From Clostridiales bacterium (GTDB lineage: Bacteria > Bacillota > Clostridia > Saccharofermentanales > Saccharofermentanaceae), in the NCBI GenBank assembly GCA_017511005.1, contig JAFWLP010000057.1, positions 47,152-111,151 of the forward strand: a stretch of 64,000 nt of DNA, given 5' to 3'. A program made the position numbers and the translations under genes. The notes beneath the pieces were generated by a model, which saw nothing but the letters and a program-made list of their open reading frames with translations, did no database searches and was not told where the DNA came from. Of the stretch, positions 1 through 8,416 are shown in pieces (within the stretch, counting starts at the first letter, position 1; every line of letters starts with the position of its first letter).

Positions 1-361
1 TCAGTGCCGCAAAAAGCCCCGCGGGACCGGTACCGACTACAACGGGACGGATGTACTCCCTGTCTTCATCGAACATATCCTTGCAGGACATTGCCCTTGA
101 GAGTATCTCTTTCTCCCGTTCTTCTTTCTGTTCCTGTGTTATGAAGTCAAATCTGAAATTGATGCTTACCTTGCCGTGTCTCGCGTCGATGTATTTGCGT
201 GAGATGTCCAACACGCGTGTTCCTGATTCAAGATCCTTCAGACCGGCGCGCATGGCTTTATTTCCGGACTTTTTAATGTAATTGATGATCAATACGGAAT
301 CCGGGATCTTCTTGAGCGCCGGCTGATCGTTCAATTCCGGTCTGACAGATATCTCAAACAT
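1..361 (-). CDS. FAD-dependent oxidoreductase, COG2509-like, partial (C-terminus outside window)
   Basis: This is the first ~120 residues of a leftward gene cut by the window edge. It starts at ATG 361 and reads MFEISVRPELN. After about 105 residues it reaches RPVVVGTGPAGLFAAL, a GxGPAG dinucleotide-binding motif. A ~100-residue basic/acidic N-terminal domain placed before the FAD motif is the layout of the uncharacterised COG2509 FAD-dependent dehydrogenases of Clostridia. The start overlaps the 3' end of the upstream flavoprotein gene by 8 bp, which suggests translational coupling. The substrate is unknown. Only the N-terminal part can be assessed, so the family call rests on architecture and the one motif. 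Confidence 0.75.
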   Translation of the reverse strand, partial: MFEISVRPELNDQPALKKIPDSVLIINYIKKSGNKAMRAGLKDLESGTRVLDISRKYIDARHGKVSINFRFDFITQEQKEEREKEILSRAMSCKDMFDEDREYIRPVVVGTGPAGLFAAL

Positions 362-1616
362 TCCGGGCGATCCCCTCCGCCGCCAGTGCTGCAGAAGTCC
401 ATGCCCACTGCAGATTATATCCGCCGCATATACCGTTGCAGTTTACGGCTTCACCGATGACATACAAACCCGGTAATCCCACGGCCTGCATGTTGTCATC
501 GAGGGCAGAGAGCCGGAAACCGCCTGACGATACCTGAGCTTTATCTGCGGCACCGTATCCTGTTACCGGAACCGTAAATGCGCATAAGAGATTAGAGAGT
601 TCCGCGATCTGCTTATCGTTCAGGTCTCTCAATGTCATTTTGTCGCACTTCAGGTTCATCTGCTTCATTACGAATTCGGTAATGCTTCGAAGGAGCATTC
701 CTGACAGAGCATCCGCGCAGGTCCTGTGTGCATACATCTGCCTTCTTATGCAGATCATCTGGAATATCTCTCCTGCGGATTTACCGGTCAGATTAAGAAC
801 GGCCTTTACGGCAGTGTCACCGTTATCGATAAGCCTGACAGCCGTATCCGACACATCCATTACGCAAATGCCTGAGATACCGCCTTCCTTGGTGAATAAT
901 ATCTCTCCTTCAGACTGGTCTTTTACTGCACCGTTACCGTCGAGCAGCTTAACTTCTCCCCTGCATCTTATTCCTGCAAGAGCTTTGATCCCGGAGATGT
1001 CAGAAGTCAGTGATGTAAGTGCCGGCTTAAACGGTATGACCTGCGGCTCCTCAGTCAGCTGTTCCAGAAGTCTTAGGGCATCGCCTGTGGAACCCGTCGA
1101 AGGGTATGTGATGCCTCCGGTAGCTATAACGGTATTCCTTGCAAGAAAGGTTCTTCCCGATCCTGTCCTGATCTCGAAGATACCTTTTTCTTCCGAAATG
1201 GACTCAACCCGTTCTTTGAGTTCAGTCTCAACAGAATGGTCTGAAATAAAGAATCTCAACGCGTCAACGACGGTGGAACTCTTATATGTTGAAGGATAGA
1301 CAAGAGATCCTTTTTTCTCGAGGACAACGCCCAATACATTCTCATAAAAATCGGAAGTCTCGGTATACCCGTATCTGTTCAGACACGAAACCAGCTTATC
1401 CGGATCATCGGTATTGTATTTGTCAGGATCGATATCAGTATTAGTAAGATTGCATCTTCCGCTTCCCGTCAATGCAAGCTTGCGGCCAACCCTCGGGCCG
1501 GCTTCGATGATCAGGAATCTCTTATTCGAATAGAATGTTTTGGCGAGCCTGGCAGCACAGTAAAGCCCTGCTGCCCCTCCTCCTATGATAATGCAGTCGT
1601 AAACACTGTTTGGCAT
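354..1616 (-). CDS. NAD(P)/FAD-dependent oxidoreductase, HI0933/YhiN (BaiN-like) family
   Basis: This is a 420-residue flavoprotein of normal family length. The N-terminus carries the Rossmann motif GGGAAG (residues 12-17), followed at about 44-59 by GRKLALTGSGRCNLTN, the signature of the HI0933/YhiN family. The C-terminus has GLYVIGEAVNCNGICGGYN, the second FAD-contact segment (about 383-401). Members are soluble flavoproteins, mostly of unknown substrate. One Clostridium member, BaiN, acts on bile acids, but that function cannot be transferred from sequence alone. The ATG at 1616 lies 2 bp after the stop of the CYTH gene with a GGGGG tract upstream, and its stop overlaps the next flavoprotein by 8 bp. 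It is the seventh gene of the run that starts near 8360. Confidence 0.88.
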   Translation of the reverse strand: MPNSVYDCIIIGGGAAGLYCAARLAKTFYSNKRFLIIEAGPRVGRKLALTGSGRCNLTNTDIDPDKYNTDDPDKLVSCLNRYGYTETSDFYENVLGVVLEKKGSLVYPSTYKSSTVVDALRFFISDHSVETELKERVESISEEKGIFEIRTGSGRTFLARNTVIATGGITYPSTGSTGDALRLLEQLTEEPQVIPFKPALTSLTSDISGIKALAGIRCRGEVKLLDGNGAVKDQSEGEILFTKEGGISGICVMDVSDTAVRLIDNGDTAVKAVLNLTGKSAGEIFQMICIRRQMYAHRTCADALSGMLLRSITEFVMKQMNLKCDKMTLRDLNDKQIAELSNLLCAFTVPVTGYGAADKAQVSSGGFRLSALDDNMQAVGLPGLYVIGEAVNCNGICGGYNLQWAWTSAALAAEGIARNV

Positions 1617-1618
1617 CC

Positions 1619-2275
1619 TTAATCCCCCGTACCAATGGCTAATGTCCTTCTGTATTTAGTATCCTCAAACGGAACACATCCTGTCTTATCAATGATAAGA
1701 TCAGCAAGTTTCCTTATATCCTCAATGTCACCTTCCATCAATTCCAGTTCAAGCTCACATATCTCATCGGTTCTCGAACCGTCGGAACTGCTGATGATGC
1801 CGCTGTCAAAGCAGGCTTCGATGCTGCTCTGACCAAAAGAAATGTTATAGACAGTTCTGTTGAATGAGTTGGAACAGATAACGTTAAGCTCATCATCACT
1901 GACCGTACCGAAAACCTCGGACAACATATCACCGGGAGCATCTGCTGATGCCTGACGCTTAAAGCTTTCGACGGAGAATGTTCCGTCAGTGCTCTGCACG
2001 TTCCACTCATGACGCTGATGCAGACCACCGGTAACAGAGCCGCCGTATTTTACGGTAAATTCAAAGCGGTCCTCATCCCTGCCGCTGTAATGTCTGACCC
2101 GGATCATACCGCCTCGTCTTGAGATATCAAGATCAGCCGTATCAATATATGAGTTCTCGAGAAGGACCGGTCCGGGTTCCTGCGGGTCAGAACAAAGCTC
2201 ACGGAAAAATTCAGCCCGGGCCAGAGCGTACAGACTTTCTTTATCCTTAAAAGCAAGCTTTGCTTCTGTTTCCAT
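1619..2275 (-). CDS. CYTH domain triphosphate-processing protein
   Basis: This 218-residue protein opens with METEAKLAF, which is the ExExK motif (E2, E4, K6) of the CYTH superfamily (class IV adenylate cyclase, thiamine triphosphatase, inorganic triphosphatase). The charged strands typical of the triphosphate tunnel follow: IRVRHY near residue 58, RFEFTVKY near 70, and a C-terminal FEDTKYRRTL. Members hydrolyse tripolyphosphate or thiamine triphosphate, or cyclise ATP; sequence does not decide which. AAGGAG sits 4 nt before ATG 2275. The gene lies 8 bp after the DUF5711 gene and 2 bp before the flavoprotein, within the same leftward run. It is a cytosolic protein with no membrane segment. 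Confidence 0.82.
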   Translation of the reverse strand: METEAKLAFKDKESLYALARAEFFRELCSDPQEPGPVLLENSYIDTADLDISRRGGMIRVRHYSGRDEDRFEFTVKYGGSVTGGLHQRHEWNVQSTDGTFSVESFKRQASADAPGDMLSEVFGTVSDDELNVICSNSFNRTVYNISFGQSSIEACFDSGIISSSDGSRTDEICELELELMEGDIEDIRKLADLIIDKTGCVPFEDTKYRRTLAIGTGD

Positions 2276-2283
2276 ATGACTCC

Positions 2284-3501
2284 TTAATTGATCGTATGAA
2301 CTCCGCTGGTCGATACGACACAGAGTTTGTTTCCGGACAGGAAGTTCATCCTGATGATATCCTCATCAACGGAGTAATCATTGGTGATAACACCTGAAGT
2401 GTTATAGACAAATATTCTCCGGTCAACGTTAATGGCATAGTAACCGTTGCCCTGCGCAACGCAGATGATGTTGGCTCCGATATTCGAATTGTAGATGACA
2501 CTGTCGGACGAATTGATTATCGCGAGTTTGTTGAGCTGGCTTATACCGTCAGAATAAGTAACAAAAAGATTGTTTCCGACTTTCTTGACATAACCGATGG
2601 CGGAGAAATCAAAGTTCATCCTGGAAAGCGTATCATCCTTTACTTCATATAAAGCGTTGGCGGTAAAACAGCAGAGCTTCTTTCCCACATAACAGATGGA
2701 GGAGAATATAACGCTGTCATCCGTCGTGAATACGGCGTAATCTTCGACTTCATACCCCTTGGCTGTCTTGGTAATCGAGAAAACGCGCACAAGAGGAACG
2801 ATAACGGCACCGCTTGTGTTAATGGTTGAAACGGCAAGAAGCGTCGAGTCGGAATTGAAAGCGCAGCATACCGGGAATCCCGAATTATAAGAAGTCCATA
2901 CAGCGATCTGATTGCCGCTCTTGTCATATAACGACACTTCACCGAATGAATCGCTGCTTCCGCTGATGACAGCCATGAAGCCGTCATCTGACATCTGTAC
3001 CGCCTTTATCGGATTAGTTGTAGGTTTGCTGTACCATACGCCGTCCTGGTCCAATACCGTGAAGTTATATCCGTCACGGTCGAAAACGGCAACGTAATCA
3101 CCGAAAGTAACGCACTGCGGGTTCTGATAGGAAACTGTCTGCGAGAATATCTCGGTACCTGAAAGATTAAGGTATGCGATTCGTTCGGAAGTGACCTTGA
3201 TAACGCCGTCTCCGTATGGATAGAGTTTCTGGGCTTCCGAATACTCACAGGTAAAACCGCCCTGAGCCGAGAGCTTGATCTGGGCATCGGCTCCTGACAT
3301 GGATTCGATCTTTCTTGAGACCACGAAAATAAGAGCAATGCTGATGAGCAGAAGCGTTGCAAATATCATTACGGCTATCGTAAGGCCCTTGTGGATCACG
3401 GCCTGTGAGATGCTGCCTTCTTTCTTACCGGCATTTTCCTTTGTGCCGGCAGGCTTTGTGTCTTTAGCCTTTTTCTCTTTTGTATTCCCGTTGTTTTTCA
3501 T
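2284..3501 (-). CDS. DUF5711-like membrane-anchored beta-propeller protein
   Basis: This 405-residue protein of unknown function resembles the Clostridia family DUF5711. A Lys-rich cytosolic tail (1-38) precedes one membrane helix (about 39-61). The rest (65-405) is a long series of short beta-strand units with recurring VAVFDRDG-, YDKSG- and YNTSG-like turns, which suggests a WD40- or PQQ-like propeller outside the cell. It follows the DUF4340 gene after 5 bp and precedes the CYTH gene by 8 bp. Position next to a Gld-like transporter suggests an envelope-associated accessory role, but this is inference from context. The Shine-Dalgarno is weak, so translation may depend on coupling. Confidence 0.72.
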   Translation of the reverse strand: MKNNGNTKEKKAKDTKPAGTKENAGKKEGSISQAVIHKGLTIAVMIFATLLLISIALIFVVSRKIESMSGADAQIKLSAQGGFTCEYSEAQKLYPYGDGVIKVTSERIAYLNLSGTEIFSQTVSYQNPQCVTFGDYVAVFDRDGYNFTVLDQDGVWYSKPTTNPIKAVQMSDDGFMAVISGSSDSFGEVSLYDKSGNQIAVWTSYNSGFPVCCAFNSDSTLLAVSTINTSGAVIVPLVRVFSITKTAKGYEVEDYAVFTTDDSVIFSSICYVGKKLCCFTANALYEVKDDTLSRMNFDFSAIGYVKKVGNNLFVTYSDGISQLNKLAIINSSDSVIYNSNIGANIICVAQGNGYYAINVDRRIFVYNTSGVITNDYSVDEDIIRMNFLSGNKLCVVSTSGVHTIN

Positions 3502-3506
3502 CTTTT

Positions 3507-4997
3507 TTATTCTTCGTCCGGCATGTCATAAACGCCGCTGATACTTCCAGATATAGCTTTGTTCAACAGTTCGTAAGCTTTCCAGTAACCGTAACTGTAA
3601 GTATCAGATCCTCCGTCATTGAATATCTCTCTTGAATACACATAGAAATTCATGTATTCACCGTCTTTAAACACATAGAACGAATCATCATTTCTGGTAT
3701 AGAACGAATACTCGGTGGTGGCATAATTCCTTGAGACAAAGCTCAGTGTAAGGACGGGACCCTGACTTATGTTTATGTCAGCGCCTGTCTCAACACCGCC
3801 GATCTCAATACATGAGAGACTCTCATACAGGATCGAACAGTAAGATCTGCCCGATGAATCCGATATCTTGGCATTGCGTCCATCAAGTTCGACTGATGTC
3901 TCGCTTGCCGTTAAGTTCTTTCCTTCAGGCACATAGAGCGTGAGCTTGAAAGAACTGTTTCCGTAAGTCCCGGTAATGGAAGAAAACTCATCCGGAGAGA
4001 AATAGCAGATGTAGGGATCTATAAGGACGGTTTCCTTCATCTCAAGGTTCTCGAGCTGATATTCATTCAGCATAAAGCATCTGCTGTTGCCCTTGATGTA
4101 TCCGTAATAGGAACCGTTAATGAGTTTGCTGAAATAAAGTTCTGTCGTATCTCCGTTCTTCCCTGTAAGAACAAAATGATATTCGGGCTCGTCAAGTCCG
4201 TATTCCCCGAGTCCCGAATCACCGGTCTCAACATATTCGGAGATATTGAGGTTTCTTACCTTGTCTATCATGTTCTTGAAATATGAACTTGACGGATGTT
4301 CATACGGCTTGATTATGTTCAGGGAGACTGTACCGTTATCTGATATGGATACAGATGCATCCAGAGACAGGCCGTCATTTTTCCTGTCAAAATGAACAGT
4401 CTTGAGATCGCTGTATTCTAACTCAAGAACAGAGGAATCGATAAAGCTGATACCTGTCTTCGAGGCGACCGAAAGCTTATCGGATGAGACCATGTATATG
4501 TCTGCCGATCCTTCAACAAACATGTAGCAATAAGATCCGTCAGGAGTCTTATTGCCCAGATAGACTTTGGTCTCATTACCGTTAACCGTTTTGATGGTTA
4601 ACGTAAATGCAGGCTTGTCGAGTCCGTAATCGGCATAATTGCCTTTGCCCGAGACCAGGATGCAGTTGTAAAAGCTGGACAGATCGCTGACAAAATCACT
4701 CAATTTATAAGAGGAATAGTCGGTCCCCGGCTCAGCATCATCACCTGAATAGACAAATTTTGTGCTGTTATTGGCATCAGACTGATTCGTTACCATCGAG
4801 GAATGACCGGTCTCACGGTTATAAACAGACAAAAAGGCAATATCCGTAGAGTTGAAATACAAAACATCATAATAAGTGACTGTTGTTTCAGAAGGTTCAT
4901 CGTTCCTGAGCTTTTCGACGGCAAAATACACGATCACACCTATTATCAGTGCGATCATGATTATAAAAGGAACAAGAAGATTCTTAACAGACTTCAT
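3507..4997 (-). CDS. DUF4340 domain-containing membrane-anchored protein
   Basis: This 496-residue protein has one N-terminal membrane helix (about 8-27) and a large extracytoplasmic part. It contains two matching units: YGLDKPAFTLTI...VYLGNKTPDGSY (about 124-174) and YGLDEPEYHFVL...LYFSKLINGSYY (about 266-315). The YGLDxP turn followed by a GN/SK-GSYY strand is the mark of DUF4340 repeats, so the protein is internally duplicated. DUF4340 proteins commonly lie directly after gldG-type genes, as here (1 bp after the GldG stop), and are taken to be auxiliary parts of that ABC system. No enzymatic residues can be seen. There is no clear Shine-Dalgarno, which fits translational coupling to the upstream gene. 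Confidence 0.8.
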   Translation of the reverse strand: MKSVKNLLVPFIIMIALIIGVIVYFAVEKLRNDEPSETTVTYYDVLYFNSTDIAFLSVYNRETGHSSMVTNQSDANNSTKFVYSGDDAEPGTDYSSYKLSDFVSDLSSFYNCILVSGKGNYADYGLDKPAFTLTIKTVNGNETKVYLGNKTPDGSYCYMFVEGSADIYMVSSDKLSVASKTGISFIDSSVLELEYSDLKTVHFDRKNDGLSLDASVSISDNGTVSLNIIKPYEHPSSSYFKNMIDKVRNLNISEYVETGDSGLGEYGLDEPEYHFVLTGKNGDTTELYFSKLINGSYYGYIKGNSRCFMLNEYQLENLEMKETVLIDPYICYFSPDEFSSITGTYGNSSFKLTLYVPEGKNLTASETSVELDGRNAKISDSSGRSYCSILYESLSCIEIGGVETGADINISQGPVLTLSFVSRNYATTEYSFYTRNDDSFYVFKDGEYMNFYVYSREIFNDGGSDTYSYGYWKAYELLNKAISGSISGVYDMPDEE

Positions 4998-4998
4998 A

Positions 4999-6582
4999 TC
5001 AGAGATTCTTCCTCTTCGTGTAAACGATAACGGCCATGGCGACCAGAATGACCGGAATGACTACCATAAAGACCACGAGCATGGCGGTTGCATATGAACC
5101 GGTCGCTTTCTCAGGCGAAAGCGAATAATTCTCTACATCCTTAGTCGTGATGGTCAACGCGTTGACAGGCTTGTCACTCGCAAGTTCCCTTATGCATGAC
5201 CTGAAGAAATCAACATTGCTGTCATTCAGTCCGTATGAGGATATGTATGCATCGGAAGAGAAGTTCAATGTGCCGAAAACAAATGCCCTCGCCGGTTTCA
5301 CATCGGAACTGACGGCATACATTGCGACATTATACTGGCTCTCTGAAGATGATCCGTCAGCCGTGACGTTGCCCTGACTGTCCACTTCCAATAATGAGGC
5401 TTTTTCGCTGGTCACCAGAACAGGAGATGCCTTTGCGCCGGTGTTGGCTGATGAGATCTCCCTGACTGATCTCGCATAGGTGCTGTGCAGATACGGGATG
5501 CCCGCATAATCCTTGAAATCATCCGTTGCAGTAACGGTTGAATCAACGGAATAACCTCCCAGCTGATATCCGGGGCTGTTCTCCGAGATCAGTACGGGGT
5601 CAATATTAATGTTTATCTGATTCAAAAGCTGATTAAGTCTTTCGTAACGGACGCTGACATTGTCAAGAGAATAGTCAACGGCAACAAACAGCTTTCCGCC
5701 CCTGTTTAAGTAATCTGTCATCGCAACATACATCTTCTCCGAAATGTCACTGTTGGGACCGTTGAGTATCAGCAGGTCACAGTCATCCGGAACGGTAAAA
5801 TTCTCCGAGACCGGAAGCTCCGTTACATCAATGGACATCGCATCAAGGATCTTGGTTATGTAGACGTTGCCTGCTTCCTTCAGACCCGTGATGATGTAAG
5901 CTTTGAATGCCGAATCACTTGTAAGATTGTACATAGCATTGGTAAATGTGAATTCGGTATTGTTACCTATGACCACGTATTGTCCGTAATATGCCAATGA
6001 TTCCTCATCGTACGAATAGCAGTCATACGGATCGACGATCTTGATCCGGCCGTTATACTGTATTACGTATGAATTGGCCTTGGAAGAAAGATCATATGAA
6101 TTGGACGGGTCGAGCTGACTGATTATCGACGGCTGCTCGGTCATGTTGACGTATTCCACGGTAATCTTGCCGTCCGATTTCTTAACATAGTCATCCAGCA
6201 AAGGGATTATGCACTGATAAGCAGTTTCGGCAACATTATCGGGACGTTCGAAAAGACCAACGATCCTGATATGCGTATCGGGTGACAATGAGTTAAGAAA
6301 ATCCACCGATTCCTGTGAGATGGTATTCTGGTTGTAATCCGAGAAATCGAAAGTCAATGCCTTCCCGAATATTCCGTCGAAAAGGATGTTGGACAGAAGC
6401 ACGATCGCGATAAGCAGAACGACAGAACCGATGGAATACAGCTTCAGCTTGCCTGCCCTGTCGTCAGACTGGGCGTTTGTATTGTTCTCTCTCGTATTGT
6501 TCTTATGCTTTGCCTTGCCGGACATATCGGTCCTGACAGGCATGACGGGAGTCTTTTTGTTGTTTAAATCATTATTCATCAT
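4999..6582 (-). CDS. GldG-like ABC transporter auxiliary protein
   Basis: This 527-residue protein belongs to the GldG/ABC_transp_aux group (PF09822-type). A polar, Lys/Asn-rich cytosolic segment (1-45) leads to a membrane helix (about 48-68). Next come FDFSDYNQNTISQESVDFLNSL, typical of the family's start, and a Rossmann-like region with LLILNGPNSDISEKMYVAM (about 270-290) and GGKLFVAVD. A second membrane helix lies near the C-terminus (about 497-521), ending in a KRK-rich cytosolic tail. In Bacteroidetes GldG works with GldA and GldF in gliding. In Clostridia the same trio occurs without gliding genes and its cargo is unknown. GGAGG lies 10 nt upstream of ATG 6582. A second ATG immediately follows. 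Confidence 0.82.
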   Translation of the reverse strand: MMNNDLNNKKTPVMPVRTDMSGKAKHKNNTRENNTNAQSDDRAGKLKLYSIGSVVLLIAIVLLSNILFDGIFGKALTFDFSDYNQNTISQESVDFLNSLSPDTHIRIVGLFERPDNVAETAYQCIIPLLDDYVKKSDGKITVEYVNMTEQPSIISQLDPSNSYDLSSKANSYVIQYNGRIKIVDPYDCYSYDEESLAYYGQYVVIGNNTEFTFTNAMYNLTSDSAFKAYIITGLKEAGNVYITKILDAMSIDVTELPVSENFTVPDDCDLLILNGPNSDISEKMYVAMTDYLNRGGKLFVAVDYSLDNVSVRYERLNQLLNQININIDPVLISENSPGYQLGGYSVDSTVTATDDFKDYAGIPYLHSTYARSVREISSANTGAKASPVLVTSEKASLLEVDSQGNVTADGSSSESQYNVAMYAVSSDVKPARAFVFGTLNFSSDAYISSYGLNDSNVDFFRSCIRELASDKPVNALTITTKDVENYSLSPEKATGSYATAMLVVFMVVIPVILVAMAVIVYTKRKNL

Positions 6583-6598
6583 CGATCATTAACCTCCG

Positions 6599-7366
6599 TC
6601 AAGCCTGACTCCAGCGTTTCTTCTCGAGTACCCTGTACGTCAGATACAGGAAGAGTACACCGATCGAAACGAGGAAGAACAACGCGGACACGGAGAATAT
6701 CCCGATACGGAAGTTCTGTGTCTTAGCGAACGGATCAAACCATGCAACCGCATTCTTTACCGAATTGCCGAATGAAGATGCTTTCTCGGAATCAATGCCG
6801 ATCATCGTAATCAACGAGCACATAGCGGTGCCGATATAGTCAGATATCATGGATATGAGCTGTGTTACGAAGATAATGACAAACGAGACTATGGCAGACA
6901 CGATCTGGCTGTCGGTTATCGCGGAAGCGAACATGCCTATGGTTATGAACATAAATGCCATGAATATAAATACGATGATCGATCCTACCGCACCGACTCC
7001 TATGACGCCTCCGCAGCAAAGTACAACGATCATGTGGATTATCACATTGACAAACATGATCATGAATAAAGCGAAGGAAGCGAAAACCTTTCCGCATACA
7101 ACGTTAAACAGACTGATTGGCGTTGTGTAATACAGAATGTCAGTGCCTCTTTTTTTGTCATCCGCAAGAAGTCCCATGGTGATTATCGGTACGATCACGA
7201 CAAAGAGAGACCTAAGTGATATGACTTCGCTGCTGATGTTGACGATCCCGGTCAGGAACTGCGAGTAAAAAATAAAACCTGAGATAAACGTGAAAATGGC
7301 AATAGCAACATAACCGACAGGAGCTCTGAAGTAGGACAGGAATTCCCTTTTAAATATCGCGTACAT
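6599..7366 (-). CDS. ABC-2 type transporter permease, GldF-like
   Basis: This 255-residue integral membrane protein has about six hydrophobic helices: 17-37, 50-67, 96-118, 124-148, 154-176 and 225-247. MYAIFKREFLSYFRAPVGY is the usual start of GldF-type permeases. The motif LLADDKKRGTDILYYTTPIS (about 67-86), between the second and third helices, is characteristic of ABC-2 permeases and lies at the ATPase coupling interface. The gene starts 3 bp after the ATPase stop and ends 16 bp before gldG. It forms the transmembrane half of the transporter with the ATPase encoded upstream. The transported substrate is not evident. Confidence 0.87.
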   Translation of the reverse strand: MYAIFKREFLSYFRAPVGYVAIAIFTFISGFIFYSQFLTGIVNISSEVISLRSLFVVIVPIITMGLLADDKKRGTDILYYTTPISLFNVVCGKVFASFALFMIMFVNVIIHMIVVLCCGGVIGVGAVGSIIVFIFMAFMFITIGMFASAITDSQIVSAIVSFVIIFVTQLISMISDYIGTAMCSLITMIGIDSEKASSFGNSVKNAVAWFDPFAKTQNFRIGIFSVSALFFLVSIGVLFLYLTYRVLEKKRWSQA

Positions 7367-7369
7367 TGA

Positions 7370-8317
7370 TCAGGCCCTCCTTTTCCCTGTGGTAATGTTG
7401 AGGAATACCTCTTCAAGCGAAGGATCCAGTGAACGGAACTCAAGGATCGGCCAGCCTTCTTTCGCCATCATAAAGAAGATCGCAGCTCTGACCTCAGTGG
7501 TATTATCTGCGGAAATGCCGATCTCGAGCTGACTGATCTTATTGTCAGCCACACGTGGAACAGATGAGGAAACACCGGGAACGGTACGGATCTTCGATGA
7601 ACATTCCTTGAGCGGACCGCTGAAGGTCATAAGGATCTTGGACTGTCCGGACAGTCTCCTTGAGAGATCCGTCAAAGTATCGACCGCAGCTATCTTGCCC
7701 TTATTGATAATTACGACCCTGTCAGCGATCTCCTGGATCTCTGGCAGGATGTGTGAACTGATGACAATCGAATGTGATTTTGAAAGGGATTTGATAAGTT
7801 TTCTTATCTCAATGATCTGATTCGGATCGAGTCCGACCGTGGGTTCGTCAAGGATAAGTATCGAAGGGTCTCCGACCATGGCCTGGGCGATGCCGACACG
7901 CTGTTTGTAACCCTTGGAAAGATTCCCGATAAGTCTGTCTGTAACATCGGAGATCTTGACAAGAGTGATGATCCTTTCAAGCTGTCCCTTGCGTTTTGCC
8001 TTGGGAACCGCCTTCAGATCGAACATGAAATCAAGATATTCACGCACGGTCATGTCATTATAAAGCGGCGGATTCTCAGGAAGATAACCTATTTCCTTCT
8101 TGGCAAGTTCGGGTTCCTCAAGAATATCATGGCCGTTGACCTTGACGGTTCCTGATGTGGAGGAAATATAACCCGTGATAATATTCATCGTGGTTGTTTT
8201 TCCCGCACCGTTCGGTCCCAAAAAGCCAAGAACCTCATCATTTTTTACGGAGAAAGAGATATCATTTACGGCTGTTTTGTCGCCATATCTCTTCACAAGA
8301 TTGTTGATCTCGATCAT
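7370..8317 (-). CDS. ABC transporter ATP-binding protein, GldA-like
   Basis: This 315-residue ATPase contains Walker A GPNGAGKTT (34-42), the signature LSKGYKQR (133-140), Walker B LILDEP (154-159) and the switch His in ISSHIL. A ~100-residue C-terminal extension follows the nucleotide-binding domain and ends in LDPSLEEVFLNIT, as in drug- and Gld-type exporters of the ABC-2 class. It is cytosolic and energises the adjacent six-helix permease. GGAGG is placed 6 nt before ATG 8317. It is the first gene of an eight-gene leftward run whose promoter is visible at 8359-8364. Substrate is unknown; GldA-type function is inferred from the permease and GldG neighbours. Confidence 0.9.
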   Translation of the reverse strand: MIEINNLVKRYGDKTAVNDISFSVKNDEVLGFLGPNGAGKTTTMNIITGYISSTSGTVKVNGHDILEEPELAKKEIGYLPENPPLYNDMTVREYLDFMFDLKAVPKAKRKGQLERIITLVKISDVTDRLIGNLSKGYKQRVGIAQAMVGDPSILILDEPTVGLDPNQIIEIRKLIKSLSKSHSIVISSHILPEIQEIADRVVIINKGKIAAVDTLTDLSRRLSGQSKILMTFSGPLKECSSKIRTVPGVSSSVPRVADNKISQLEIGISADNTTEVRAAIFFMMAKEGWPILEFRSLDPSLEEVFLNITTGKRRA

Positions 8318-8358
8318 TGTTACCTCCAGACAAGTCAGAAAAGCACATACATCTTAAT

Positions 8359-8367
8359 ATTATAACA
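8359..8367 (-). promoter_or_regulatory. Extended -10 promoter of the Gld-like ABC run
   Basis: On the minus strand the sequence reads TGTTATAAT, an exact TATAAT -10 box (8359-8364) with the TG extension. It lies 42 bp upstream of the ATPase start. No good -35 hexamer is seen in the A/T-rich region upstream, which is common for extended -10 promoters. Confidence 0.55.
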
Positions 8368-8416
8368 AAAATCAAAAAATAATAAAAAAGAAACCTTTAA
8401 GGCTGTATTACGGCAG

